From positions 18,633,867-18,697,866 of the forward strand of contig OU342630.1 of NCBI GenBank assembly GCA_910589415.1: DNA of 64,000 nt, read 5' to 3'. Below are positions 1 through 12,229 of this stretch, piece by piece; position 1 is the first letter of the stretch; every line of letters begins with the position of its first letter. Under the pieces are notes generated by a model, which was not told the DNA's origin, searched no databases, and worked only from the letters and a program-made list of their open reading frames with translations. The DNA is from Malachius bipustulatus. Its lineage: Eukaryota > Arthropoda > Insecta > Coleoptera > Melyridae. The position numbers were made by a program, and so were the translations under genes.

Positions 1-788
1 ATTCATTTAATTTATAAATTAGCTTTAGTGTTGTTCTTCTTTGTAATATAAAAAAAGCTTACTTAAAGTCACCACTACAAATTCGTGAATCTCATCTTCC
101 GAATTGTTATTTCAGCCTGTGCTGTAACTAATATGAATATAAACTGTAAAGTCTATGGCCATGCAAAGAATATCAGAATGCGACGTGCGAAACTCAGTTT
201 TGTTTCTTGGCTAGCATATCCAAAGGGATTTGCATTTCAAATGAACCAAGTTGCAATCCGCTTATATAAAATATTCTATTCACTAGAATTCCAACTTCCT
301 TTATCTATTTGAAACTTTTGCTTATTAAATATTCCGGTGAATATGAAAGAATTCCACCCTTAAGTGCAAAATCTTACTGTACTATATTGCTTTAAAAACA
401 AAAAAAATTGGTAGTAAAATAAGAAAAAATAAACGTAGGTACTTCAGAGTGTGACCCAACTAACAATTTAGGATTTTATAGCCGTTATGAGAATGTCTAA
501 AAAATATAATAATTTATAAAACACCTTTTGTTGTATAAACAATTTTGCAACACTTAAACAGCAGCTATAAACGCAAAATGGATATACAAATTATAAAACA
601 TCTTAGTATTTTATGATATAACTATACAGGGTGTCAATTTGAAAACTTTTCACCCCTGGATTCTCCCTTGAAAAATGTTTCTCTAAGAAATCCCGAAACA
701 GGTCAACTTTTTTTTTTCTATTGACGTGAAAAAACTTATACAGGGTCTTCCTTGACCCAGTAATGACGACATTTACTGAGTAGCTTAT
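1..788. other. Gene-free stretch with repeat fragments
   Basis: No convincing gene is seen. The stretch is AT-rich and holds pieces of dispersed repeats: a CAGGGTGTC-type end near 628, and a block near 718-775 (beginning TATTGACGTGAAA) that recurs in diverged form near 46,507-46,560. Confidence 0.6.
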
Positions 789-1575
789 GACCCGTATTCA
801 CAAATGATATTTCTCTAAATAATTACGTAATCATTTATCTTTATCTCATCTAGTGCATATACAGGGTGTCCCGTATCGTTATGTTCAAAATTCTTGAGCA
901 TATAGTAGGCTTAATTTTAAGCCCAAAAAACCCAAAAGTGACAGGTCTATCTTTATTCGTTACGAAGTTACAGGCCTAAGAAAATTATGACTAGTATGTA
1001 AATAACAAGATTCAACTTTGTAAGTCACAAAAATTGCCACACATGAGTAAACGTCACCGAAATAAACATTAGTAGAGAGTAGAGGTTCCCATGCTCATAC
1101 GAAATGGCATTAAGGATTCAAATAGATGCGGCACCAGCATATTTCGGAATTGGTGTTTGTAACTAAATACCAGAGAGAAATTATTATTTGATCGTATTCA
1201 GCAAGCTGCGGTCAAGATATAGGTACGCGAAAAAAGACGGGAAAACTGTTACTTTTGCAATAGGCCTCCGAGCACAAGCTTGTATTCAGCAAGGAATAGG
1301 ACATTTTTAACACATGATAAACTAAAGATTTGGTCAATAAAATAAGTTTTATGTGGTTTTCAAAGTTAAATCTGGTATTTACTAGACATTATTTTCTTAG
1401 GCCTGATTTTCTTAGAACTTCGTAACGAATGCAGATAGACCTGCCACTTTTGGGTTTTTTAGGCTTAGAACTAAGCCTACTATATCCTCTCAAAATTTGA
1501 ACATAACGATACGGGACACCCCGTATAATAAACTGTATATCTCCATCCCATTTATTTAAATGTTTTCGGGATATT
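789..1575. mobile_element. Harbinger-type MITE copy split by another element
   Basis: The left part (789-861) resembles the left half of the 149-bp MITE at 61,440-61,588, sharing CCCGTATTCACAAA and AATAATTACGTAATCA. After the inserted element at 862-1523 the middle of the same MITE resumes (ATATCTCCATCCCA near 1537). The right end is too diverged to place exactly. The shared order on both sides of the insertion supports a nested arrangement. Confidence 0.6.
862..1523. mobile_element. TIR element with TA target site, non-coding
   Basis: About 130-bp inverted repeats (862-989 and about 1390-1523) begin CAGGGTGTCCCGTATCGT. The right end carries one change (CACCCCG for CACCCTG). TA lies on both sides (860-861 and 1524-1525), as expected for Tc1/mariner-type insertion. 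The 400-bp interior has no open frame that I recognise, so this is probably a non-autonomous MITE. Confidence 0.75.
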
Positions 1576-1668
1576 ACTGAAAATATAGAAATTTTTGGCA
1601 ACAGATGGCAACTTTGTTTCTAGAAACTAGTCATTAATGACAAATATGGCTCTTTGTTGCTTCTGTGT

Positions 1669-4584
1669 TTTTTTTTTTAATTGAAAATGCACATGCACTG
1701 CAGGGAAATCCCCACGATGCTCTGGGAGCGGTGCACGAGCGGAGATATCGATTCACGTTGGCCTTGAATCTCTGTAGGTTGTATACTTCGGGAAACACGC
1801 CCTTTGGAATGCTATTCCAAAGTGATGCGGTTCTATACATAAAGGAAGTCTGAAATAGGGTGGTACGAGGTGTAACGAGCTGAATCTGATACGGATGAGC
1901 GTCTGCGGCTCGGCGTGTATTTCTGCCCGGTCTTGATCTTGGTGGGATCAAGCGGGCCACGTCTTTAGAACACTTTCCATAAAAATATCTGTAAAACAGA
2001 CTCAGGTCAGCTACTCTTCTTCGATGTTCGAGAGTGTCTAAATTTTTTGTCAAATCTGGGTCCCCAATCAAGCGGATGGCTCTTTTCTGAATAGAGTCGA
2101 GTAGTCTCAGCGTATGTTTAGGAGCTGAGCTCCAAATATGTGAGCAGTACTCCAAGGATGGTCGGATTTGAGTCTTGTATAAGAGGAGAAGCTGTTGTGG
2201 TATATAAAATTTCTTCGTGCGGAAGAGTGTTCCAAGTTTTTGAGAAGCACTCTTCGCCAGACCTGCAACATGATCATGCCAAGACATGTTCGCTCCAAGG
2301 CTCACTCCAAGTAAACGAAAAGATGACGCTGGGGTAAGAGAGTGTCCCGCCATCACCATATCTGGCTCCAAAACGTTGGTCTTTTTGGAGAAGATGGCTG
2401 CTTGGGTTTTTCCAGCATTAAATTGGACTTGGTTTCTATCGCCCCAAGTTAGAATGTTTTGCAAGTCATTGTTAAGTATGGCAACTTCTTGCTCCCTGCG
2501 AATCTGTGCGTCGATGGCAGATGTTCGTGTATCTAACGTATAAGAAGATATGAGGGTAGGTACTGTCGTCGGCAAAACTGAATATCGGATTTTTTGTTGT
2601 TTCAAGCAAGTCGTTTATAAATATTAGAAAGAGAGTCGGAGATAAAATGGATCCCTGAGACACACCGGCATTGATGGAAAAGGTCTCAGAAAGAACTCCA
2701 TCGACTGCCACCTGCAATGAACGATCTTCGAGATAACTCGCAAGCCACAAACAGAATTTCTCGGGCATGCCATAGGCCTGCAGTTTTGCCAACAGTCCAC
2801 CATGCCAAACACGGTCGAAAGCTCTAGAAATATCAAGCGCAACCCCTCGAGACTCCTAATGGTGCTCGATTGCGCCGTTCCACAGCTCGGTGTCGTAAGT
2901 GAGGAGGTCACCAGTTGACCTCTGTTTGCGGAATCCGTATTGGCGGTCGCTAATTATATTAGCTCCTTCCAAGTATTTTAAAAGATGTTGGTTAATAGCT
3001 TTCTCCATAATCTTGAATATTACTGAAAGCAGTGCCACTGGTCGATAGTTACTTGGTATAGTCTTTTTGCCTTTCTTGAGAATAGGTTGCACATTTCCAG
3101 CAAGAAGGAAATATTCCCTTTTTATACGACAAGTTGAAAAGTCGGCAGAAAACAGATGACATCTCAGTGGCGCATTTTTTTAGTACGATAACAGGTACGT
3201 CATCGGGCCCAGAAGCTTTGTTTCGGTCTAAGGCTAACATAATGCTCTGTATGACACGCTGTCGGAAAACAATGTCTGACATTTTGGGCTCCACGGAAGG
3301 GATTATTGTCGGAGTTCTTCCATGAAAGTCGACGGAAGAGTATGAAGAAAAGACTCCCGCCAACAAGTTCGCCTTCTCAGTAGCCGTGGATGCGATAGTT
3401 CCATCTGCCCGTGTAAGTGGCGGAATCGTGGATCTGGTGAAGTTCTGGCTGACTGCCTTAGTTACAGACCAAAAAGATTTCGAACCGTTGGGGCAGGAGA
3501 GAAGTTTGTTCCTAATTCTTTGGTTGTGAGTTTCCTTGGCTTGATCTATTATTTCCTTGCATCTGTTTCGAGCAAGGATGAAATTGTGGTGGTTTATGCC
3601 GTCGGGGCTCTCTCGCCATTGGCGAAAAGCCAGTTGTTTGGAGGCGACAGCTTCCTTGCATCTCTTGTTGAACCAAGGTTTGCTGTTTGAGGGCTGTTGT
3701 TTTGAAAAGGGAATGTAGGCTTCCATGCCTGTTAGGATGACTTGATCAACTTCCCTAGCACAAACAGATGGATCATTAAAGCCGAAACAAACACTCCTCC
3801 ATGGAAAATCTCGATAATATTCCCTGAGTTCTTCCCATTTAGCAGATCTATAGTGCCAGACTACACGAGGTTTACTTGCTTCTTTAACCCTAGTAATTGG
3901 TAGGACACAAGATGTTGAGACTAGTTTATGGTCTGAGGAACCTAGTGGGGCTTTCACCGTAATAGTATACATTTGAGGGTTCGTGGTCAAAAACAGATCC
4001 AACAGGCTAGCGAATTCTCCCTCGCGATCGGGAATGCGTGTTGGTTCATCAACGAGCTGGGTAAAACCACAGCTGATCGCAAACGATTCCGCTTCACGGC
4101 CTTCTTCATCAGTGAAGTTTGAGTATTTAAGCCAGTTGATGTTATGTACATTTAAATCACCCAAGATGGATATCTCAGCTTTAGGGTAGTTTATCTGAAT
4201 GAATTCAACAGTTTTTGTGAGGGACAAAAAGAGTGTCCTATACTGGGTATCGCTGGGTGGTCGGTATAAACAACAGATAAATCTCATTGTTTGTCGGTCT
4301 GTTATCCTAAGCCACATGACGTCGAAGTCATGGGGCTCAAAGGCTTCCTCACGCTGGCAGGAGAGGTCACTTCTGACAAAAATGCCAATTCCGAAGTTAC
4401 GTCTAAATCGGGAATGAAAGTCATATCCTGTATAAAGATAATTAACTGTGTTTGATGACGCTTGGACTTTTGTTTCGCACAGTGCTAGAATGTGAGGTTT
4501 ATTTGTCTGAAGATGTTGGTGTACTGAATTGATATTCGTGTTTAAACCTCTTATATTACAAAAGTCGGCTATAAATTTTTCCAT
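1669..4584 (-). pseudogene. Non-LTR retrotransposon ORF2 (CR1/Jockey-like), frameshifted copy 1
   Basis: The first 511 codons (4584 down to 3049) form an apurinic-type endonuclease followed by the start of the reverse transcriptase. Visible motifs are ALCET (Glu37), GDLNVHN (residues 142-148), GSSDHKLV (215-222) and NKASGPDDVP. The RT then continues in shifted frames: SNYRPVALLSVIFKIMEKAI (about 3050), VSQGSILSPTLFLIFINDLL and FADDS (about 2600-2680), and the thumb/C-terminal part down to about 1670. At least three frameshifts (about 3070, 2870 and 2560) make it inactive. The 3' end is an A-rich tail (T-run at 1669-1678 on the plus strand). Related copies lie at 28,625-30,383 and 44,680-45,150. 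Clade assignment is from memory of endonuclease/RT motifs. Confidence 0.9.
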
Positions 4585-4964
4585 TCTGGAGGTGTTATTA
4601 TTCTTTCTCTTGCATGAATGTGCCCCTGGATTAGCCCCAGCCCGGAGATCCGAATGGTGGGGTCGTTTTAACTCCGGAAAATTTTAATCCCGGGAACGCC
4701 ATCCATGCATATTTATTGTTTCTTACCGCAAGGACCGGAATCTCTGGCACAGCAACGAAACGTCAGCTCTTTAAAGCAACTTCACGCCGCCTAAGCCAGA
4801 AAGATGGTATCGCACCGGGCGAGGCTGTGTGGGTTCTATGCCCTCTACCATCTGGTTGGTCCGTCTTTATCGCATATTTCGTATTTTTTTTGCTAAATAG
4901 GCCAGCGGCGTGTGTAGAAAAAAGGTAAAAACGGGTAAATTTTTTGGGCATTTTTGACCACATT
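4585..4964 (-). other. Probable 5' leader of LINE copy 1
   Basis: This stretch lies just upstream of the ORF2 start on the minus strand and is richer in GC than its surroundings. It has a 66-codon open frame (4763-4963) that I do not recognise. It may be the 5' UTR or the remnant of an ORF1. No target-site duplication could be found, so the 5' boundary is unknown. Confidence 0.35.
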
Positions 4965-7900
4965 CTGGATGAAATCGAACTAAATTTTCAGAGTAGACAG
5001 TTGTACTAATAACATTTGATATTGATATTGAGGGTGTCAGATGCGCTGCGACCTATTAAGATCTATTGTGTCCCCTCTTCTTTGCTTCTTTGGAGTATAT
5101 TCCCTTCATTGATACTAATAACATTTAAAGAACATACATTTCAAGAAGTAAATAATAAAAATGGCGAAGATATTCCAAAATTTTTTATGATGTTAATTTC
5201 TCTAAAATTTCAAATTTTCCATTTTCAAAACGCCTCTGTAGCTTTAACTTTCAATATTAGTACTTACACGAAATTTTTTTGTAAAATTTATACAGGAATA
5301 TGGACTTTCCTCAAAAACGTTTCCTAAAATCGCGGTACTTCTGCAAGCTGTCCCCTAAAAACCCAAAAATAACCGTTTTGTCACGTGGGTACTATTTTAG
5401 GTCATAGTTTTCTTGGAGGCTCAAATTTTTGTGGGAGTAAGATAACCAAGGAGTGGTGTTGTATTATTTTTGGACACAATCGATCGAGGCGCTTCACAAT
5501 GCCGACCATTTGAATTACAAATTTTTAAACGATTAACCCAATTTATATGGAAGATTGAAAAAAACTTTGAAGCTAAATTTACAACATGGGAAAAACTTAT
5601 TTCGAATTTAAGATAAGTACCTAGTTTAATTTAATTTTAAATTTGTTAAACTAGTTAGGCAGTGGCCACTTTAGAGCATTTTTTCAAAGAAATTGAGCTG
5701 AAATTTTCACAGAAAACAACTATGCTAATAATAAGATATGACTGAAAAGTATCAGACCTGACCTGACCTGCCTCCTAAACGGCGAATATATTCATTATGT
5801 GTCTATTTAAGACAATTTACAAGTTTTTGGCTTTCAAAATTTTCTTGTAGGTTTGTCTGTTGATTTTTTTTACACGAAATTTTGAGGGCTTGGGCAAAAA
5901 ATTCAAATCACTAGGTTTTTCAGGTACTTACCTCTCCAAATTCGCAAAAAACATTCTCTTTACCACTACTAACTCCAGTCACAGTTTTGAGTATAGTGAG
6001 CTGAAATTTTGGTAATGGCTATAATCTGCAGCGAGTGCTCTGGTAGTGAATCAAGGTAGTACAATAAGTCGAGTCATTTCAAATGATGGCGGCCATTTGA
6101 ATTTTGAAAAAAAATTGGAATTATTTTTACCTTGGTTTATGCAAATCAAAACGTATCCATCCCAAACTCTGCTTTTGGGCCAAAAAATTGGGCTTTTTAT
6201 TATTATTTTACTAGTGACTTAGAAAGATAATAGGTTAAAATTGCTAAATTTCAATATCAATTATTGGGAGAGGTTCAAAAGAGATTGGAATAAAATTTTC
6301 AAAATATAGGCAACAACTATAATAATAGGTAAGTACTAATATGATATTGCCATTAAAAATTTAAGAAAAAACGGTGAAAATATTCATAATTGAACCAATG
6401 CAGATAATGTTTTTGATTAGTCTATACTACCAGTAGCGGAGGTAGGAAATGGCTAAATTTTTATATCCATTTTATGGCAAGTTTTCAAAGAAATTGAACT
6501 GCAACTTTTACAGCAGACAACTAAAGGTAATTTTATACCGGATGGTGCGTTGACAAATGCAGCATAGGGATTTCAATGGGAAATTCTGAAATTGCAATTG
6601 TTGGCTTCCCTATACATATCTTAGAGAGATTGTAAGGTTGCTTCTGCTTCTGTTACTACATTTTGAGCTCGTTAAGTAATTTTCCAGAAAATCGGGTAAA
6701 ATCTTACAATGTGTTATTTGCAGTGTTATCATTTCGCTGTGACGTACCTAATATAATATATGAGCAGCCGTCACAAATTGAGATCTTTTTCTCTATTTTC
6801 TCAGAAACGGCTTGACAGATTTGAAATGTGGCAACATACGCAGCTTTTAATTCTTAACAAATTATTAATTCTACATTTCTCTCTAAAACAAATAGGGATG
6901 CCAATAATTCAATCCTGAGTTTTTACCAATGAAATGCCTGTGGTGCGTCGGTCAACGCAACACACTGTATATGATCCCGAAAAATTTTAGAAAGCTTTTT
7001 TCCAAAATGAATCAACTCATAAAAATACACTATGTATTTATACGATGGATGTGCAAGAAGTTTTTTTTCTGATGATGTTCTTGCCGAAACATGCCATGGC
7101 ATGACAACTTGTCAATGAAAATCTAAAGAAACAAAAATGTATTATTTGTAAATAAAAATTGCGTGATACAATAATAATAATAATATTGTTACCATTGTTT
7201 ATAACATAATATTCATACTTGCCATTGGATATATTTTCGGATTTTGACTAATCATTTTATTAGGTCAATATTTTAATTATTAATATTATAGTTCGTATTA
7301 ACTTAAAACATCCGCGATAAAGTTAATTGCTCACTTAAGATTAAAACCTACACAGCAGACTTGCTTGTCTGAGAAGTACACTTCAAAAATAACGAAAAGT
7401 AAGATGAAAAAGCAAACTCTATCCCCCTTGATTACATTCGTACATTCCATCATTTCAAAGTTCTTACCGCATATGAATTGCTAAAAAAATAAAACACCAC
7501 TCAGTTCAAAAACAAATTTAATATAGCGGCGACGTCTACGGTGGCTTCTCTTTGATTTTTTTTCAAAGGGAGCTGAGCGTGTGTACTCAGAGAGAACTTC
7601 AAATGAAGGTGTGGAACAAAGTATTCCTTGTTCTATTTCAAATACACGCGGTTTTGCTTCTACCGATAATCCCACGCTGGTATCAGAACATTTTTCCTGC
7701 AAACCCTCATTCCACTTTGACTAGACATGCAAATATATAATATAAATCTTTATAGCTTGCCGGCATTCGACATGAGCGTCTATCACTATTTGTACGTCTG
7801 GCAATGTCAATAACAATTTTATGACTCGCTTTTTGAGAAAGCTCGATTGTTTGAGAATTGTATTGCTATGTGATTATTACAAGTATAGGTATATTGTGTA

Positions 7901-8314
7901 CAAAATTGAATCTACCTTTTTTTCGTAGACGCATGAATCAAATATGTAGGTGTTTATTACGGTTATAGTTAAACAGGATGTCCCAGCTCATTCGAAGTGG
8001 CCTCTGTGGGCCAAATGATGCAGAAAAATTTTGCAGTCAATTACAGGATCACAATGGCACTAATTTGTAATTATTTGGGAGTATACAGTGTCTATATGAC
8101 AGCATGACAGTTTGTGAGTTATAAACAAGTGAAAATCGCGAAAATACAACGAAAATGGTTCAAGATAGAGGAAAACGGCTTGAATGTCCCTATTTTATTT
8201 GTTATTTAATAATTAGATTCTTAACTTAAATTCTATTTTAATCATATGGAAACATTTGTACTTTCTTTGATTTTTTTTTGATTACCTATTATTTTGCGAA
8301 GATATATAGATAGC
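4965..8314. other. Long AT-rich intergenic stretch
   Basis: No gene is recognisable. Sections near 5690-5740 and 6485-6530 resemble each other (an AAATTGARCTG-type start followed by ACAGMAGACAAC-like sequence), suggesting old diverged repeats. A short CCTGA tract sits at 5757-5771. A dispersed repeat core (GAGTTATAAACAAGTGAAAA) lies at about 8116-8135. Short open frames here look like chance. Confidence 0.5.
5755..5772. repeat. Short TCAGG/CCTGA tract
   Basis: About three tandem CCTGA units. CCTGA is the complement of TCAGG, the telomere repeat of many beetles. At this length it could be chance; a longer tract is at 26,861-26,896. Confidence 0.3.
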
Positions 8315-9156
8315 GAAGATGATTACAAATTAGTAGTTTATTTCGACTGTCCAGTTATACAAGGTGTCTCTGAAAGGTGCGGAAAAAAAGCTACCACAAA
8401 TTCCTGAGGCCTAAATAAGCCGATCTAACCCAATTTATCTCCGTCCAAAAGTGGATGATTTCGGAGATACAGGGTGTCAAAAGTTCAATTTGGTTTCCGT
8501 TTTTCTTAAATAACTTTTTTAATAATTGGTGTATTTTCACAATATTCGGCTGAAGGGGCTTTTGTAGGGTGAAAAATTAAAAACTGCAATCATTTTTATT
8601 GTAAAATTTAGAGGGCGCCACCTGCGGTACCTTGAACACATTCAAAACGAACTATCTTTTTTGGGCCACTCTGTATTTAACTTTTAAATAAAAATTCTTA
8701 TTCTCCAACGTCTTTTACCAAAAAAAGGCATACGTGGTAAGAGTTGATTTGAGCAGCCGTTTCTGAGATATCTGGATTCAAGAAAATCACTACGTGCATG
8801 GCCAGGCCTAAGTAAGTAATTGTATTAATTGAACACAATTTGAAGCAAAGGCGTTGAATTAAAATAACTGTCACTGAAAGCTACAAAAAAACGACTAGGT
8901 ACATAAATGTGGATTTAACTTTATAGGTACTTTAGTTAAAACAGTCAATAAGAGATTTATCAACAACAAAAATTTAGTTTAATTTAATTTAAGAAAAATG
9001 CTTTTATCAAATGTTCAACATGATCTCCATTTTCGTGTATAAAAAGATTTATACGTTTAAAAAAATTAAATTGAACTCTTTGGAGCATTTCGTGATCATT
9101 TTTAAAAACGTCCATTTCGGTTTCAATACGTCTCCTTAATTAACCTTCTGTATTTA

Positions 9157-10101
9157 CTATGGCCTAGAAGACACAAGGGTTTTCAAAGTTCCCCATAAAA
9201 AGTAATCCATCGGTGTCATAGCAGGCGATCGAGCTGGCCAACTTGTGGGTGCATCATTGGCTCTACCTATCCATCTATTTGGATACTGTTCGCTCAAATA
9301 ATTACGTACATTTATCGAAAAATGTGGAAGAGCACCGTCATGCATAAACCACATTCATCTTTGAAGTTCCAAGGGCAGGGGATCAAACAAGCGTGGTAAT
9401 TCGTTTTGCAGATGTTCTAAATAATTTTCGCCATTAAGTCGAGGTGGTAAAATGATAGGACCAATTATGAAAGTGTCTATGATTCCTGCCCACACATTGA
9501 TCTTAAACTCATGCTGATAATGGCTTACTTTTGATAAGTAATGACTTACTTTAATCGCATGAGGATTTTCTCCAGCATAGACATGTACATTGTGCAAATT
9601 AGTTATGCCAATCCGCGTGAAACAGGCTTCATCTGTGAATAAAATTCCTTGTGTAAAGTTCCTATCCTGATTCTTCTTGGAAATGAACCGGCAGAAAGCT
9701 AGACGTGGTTCATAATCATGGGGTAAAAGGTCTTATACCCGTTCAACATGAAATGGTTGCAGTAATTGTTCTCTGGTCACCCTGTTAACAGTATCTTTGC
9801 ATACACCTAGCTCTAAGCGCAATCGTCTGGTGCTGAGTTTATGATTTTCTTCAATCCTATTTAAAATATCTTCCTCAACCTCTGGAGTTCTTATCGTACG
9901 TGCACCACCTTAATTAATAGAAACAGGCGTAAACCTACCTTGTTTCACAAAGACGTCTTTCATTAAATGTTTTATGGTTTGGTAAACGACGATTCGGAAA
10001 TCGTTCACTGATAATCTGCAAGATTCTAAACCATTTCCATGGCAATATCTAAAAACCAATAACATATCGTTCATTTCTTCATTAGTATACTGTACGGCCA
10101 T
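9157..10101 (-). pseudogene. Tc1/mariner-type transposase relic
   Basis: The N-terminal segment starts MAVQYTNEEMNDMLLVF and resembles the helix-turn-helix (DUF4817-like) start of a large insect transposase group. The middle, in another frame, contains the first acidic site (FTDEACFTRIG, near 9630). The C-terminal part has MHDGALPHFS and WPARSPAMTPMDYFLWG, giving the second and third catalytic Asp. It is broken by frameshifts between about 9600 and 10,000 and by an in-frame stop at 9355-9357 between ELQR and MWFMHDGA. Usual length is roughly 350-400 residues. The role would be cut-and-paste transposition of the surrounding element. Confidence 0.85.
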
Positions 10102-10198
10102 TACTAAAGTAAATTTGTTTTTTTAGATTCGATTTGACACCAATTACTTACTTGCTTTATAGTGACAGTGATCTCGTTGATGTAAATTCGTTAAATGG

Positions 10199-10490
10199 AT
10201 CCCGTGGTGTAGTGGATAGAGCGTTCGTCCACCAGCCGGTAAACCTTGGTTCGAAACTCACCAGCAGCCGAAAAGTATTTGTTGTGCTATTCGAGCCAAA
10301 ATCGGGATGCACCTTGTGGAAGGCAATGGAAAAGCACCGCATAGTACTCTGCCTCGTAATACTTCTCAAATAGTGCCTTTCGGACTCTTCCGATAAAAAG
10401 GGTGGCCCCAAAAGAGTGAACTTCAACAGTACGCGCACCACAGGCATATGTGAGAGGTAGCTCACACCTGAAACCTGGTATGGCATTTAA
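10199..10490 (+). mobile_element. tRNA-derived SINE
   Basis: A tRNA-like head begins at 10,199. It has a box A-like TGGTGTAGTGG (10,205-10,215) and a box B-like GGTTCGAAACTC (10,248-10,259), spaced as in a pol III promoter, followed by about 230 bp of non-tRNA body. It lies inside the mariner element. The 3' end and target duplication were not defined with certainty. Confidence 0.7.
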
Positions 10491-11611
10491 GTAAAATAAT
10501 TTTAATTCAATGCCTTCGCTTCAAATTGTGTTTAATTATTACAATAATTACTAATAACTACTTACTTAGGCCTGGCCATGCACGTAGTGATTTTCTTAAA
10601 TCCAGATATCTCAGAAACGGCTGCTCAAATCAACTCTTACCACGTATGCCTTTTTTTGGTAAAAGATGTTGGAGGATAAGAATTTTTATTCAAAAGTTAA
10701 ATACAAAGTGGTCCAAAAAAGATAGTTCGTTTTGAATGTGTTCAAGGTACCGCAGGTGGCGCCCTCTAAATTTTAAAATAAAAATGATTGCAGTTTTTAA
10801 TTTTTCACCCCACAAAAGCCCCTTCAGCTGAATATTGTGAAAATATACCAATTATTAAAAAAGTTATTTAAGAAAAACGGAAACCAAATTGAACTTTTGA
10901 CACCCTGTATCTCCGAAATCATCCACTTTTGGACGGAGATAAATTGGGTTAGATCGGCTTATTTAGGCCTCAGGAATTTGTGGTAGCTTTTTTTCCGCAC
11001 CTTTCAGAGACTATGAAATTATGAATTATTTGGGATTGCAGTCAATTAAATTAAAGAACACTTTTTTTTCTACGTCAAGCTTTCGAATTAATTTTAATTC
11101 TTCTTCAGGACTATATAATTTGAGATTAAAATTTAAAGATTGTAAAAATTGTTAACCATAGGACTGTTCTTGCATACATTTACAGTAATTAACGCTAACA
11201 AAGAATAAAATTACATAAGTACTAATGAAGTTCAATTTCCAATTCAGGCCGAAATGATAAAAATTTTTATAAGTTTTTCTAGTCTAAATGTCTAAATATA
11301 AATAATAAAATATTTTAATTTTTTTTTTTTTTTTTTTTATCATTTCGGCCTGAATTGGAAATTGAACTTCATTAGTACTTATGTAATTTTATCTTTGTTA
11401 GCGTTAATTGCTGTAAATGTATGCAAGAACAGTGGTTAACAATTTTTACAATCTTAAAATTTTAATCTCAAATTCTATAGTCCTGAAGAAGAATTAAAAT
11501 TAATTCGAAAGCTTGACGTAGAAAAAAGAGTGTTCTTTAATTTAATTGACTGCAATCCCAAATAATTCATAATTTCAGAAGATGATTACTATATAACGAT
11601 GGTGTCCTGAC

Positions 11612-12045
11612 AATACCTCCTATCTGCAATTTTGAAGAAATTTAGATTTTCGCGGCAAGCGTTTCTATTTGCCTACGCGCATGTCTTAAAACTCCACCCA
11701 ACTGAAAGAATAAACTCAAAAGCTTATTACAGCTCAAAGAAATATCTCCTATCTACTACCGCAGTGACATTTTACGGAAATACCTCCTATCTAGCAGTCG
11801 TGCATGTGTTTAGTGTAATGGCAGTTTGTCTGGTAAGTAAATCTGTAATTTTTCATTTGTTTTAACAATTAGCTACTTTCAAAAGGCGTGTTATTGTACC
11901 GTATAGGTTAGTTTACCAGTGTGATATTCAATAATATTGAATTACATTCATGTAATCTGTAATCACTCTTTGAAATTGAAGTTTGTAGTTAGGAGGTATT
12001 GCCATCAGGAACGAGCATTCATGTTATTAGTTAGGTGGTATCACT
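11612..12045. repeat. Left subterminal motif cluster of the transposon
   Basis: Copies of AATACCTCCTATCT or close variants occur at about 11,612, 11,741 and 11,778 on the plus strand. Inverted copies occur at about 11,986-12,000 (AGTTAGGAGGTATT) and 12,029-12,041 (AGTTAGGTGGTAT). Arrays like this commonly serve as transposase binding sites in other DNA transposons; that role here is inferred. Confidence 0.7.
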
Positions 12046-12219
12046 ATTATGATTTTTATTTTTATTTCTTATTGTCTCTACCAAATTCAAACATAGTGTG
12101 GGTATTTATTAAGTTATAAAATGATGCTTATAATATTATGTGGTTGCGTACAACATCATAATGTTTGTTTTTTTGTTTCTCGGGCAATACTAATTTAGTG
12201 AAAAAATTATTTCTTGCAG
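11833..12219 (+). other. Predicted 5' UTR intron
   Basis: A strong donor (CTG|GTAAGTAA at 11,833) and acceptor (TTATTTCTTGCAG ending 12,219) bracket 387 bp just ahead of the ATG at 12,230. If translation began at the ATG in exon 1 (11,818), splicing would run into a stop after a few codons, so the main start stays at 12,230. Transcript evidence is absent. Confidence 0.5.
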
Positions 12220-12229
12220 ATTTTCAATT

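Larger units (their letters stand above)
8360..11011 (-). mobile_element. Tc1/mariner-superfamily transposon with long inverted repeats
   Basis: Inverted repeats of about 455 bp lie at 8360-8820 and 10,559-11,011. TA flanks both ends (8358-8359 and 11,012-11,013), and comparison with the uninterrupted foldback at 58,273 shows a TA insertion site. The left end reads CAAGGTGTCTCTGAAAGG; the right end lacks the outermost bases. A broken transposase gene is encoded on the minus strand and a SINE sits between that gene and the right repeat. It is probably dead but could represent the source family of nearby MITEs. Confidence 0.8.
8327..11577. mobile_element. Foldback element A, interrupted by a mariner element
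   Basis: Two arms of about 250 bp (about 11,014-11,290 and 11,330-11,577) are near-perfect inverted copies, each with the block TTCATTAGTACT or its complement. A short left stub (8327-8359) contains TTTCGACTGTCCAGTTATA, which also precedes the related foldback B at about 58,279. The mariner element 8360-11,011 separates the stub from the arms. The composite is flanked by the 12-bp direct repeat GAAGATGATTAC (8315-8326 and 11,578-11,589). No coding potential is seen. Each arm holds a hammerhead-like core (see findings). Confidence 0.7.

Noticed and set aside
10199..10270. Functional tRNA gene
   Set aside because: Box A and B are present, but the cloverleaf does not close and a SINE body follows, so it is a SINE head.
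10134..10373. 79-codon frame and an opposing 109-codon frame
   Set aside because: They overlap the tRNA-derived SINE head and body and have no protein family resemblance.
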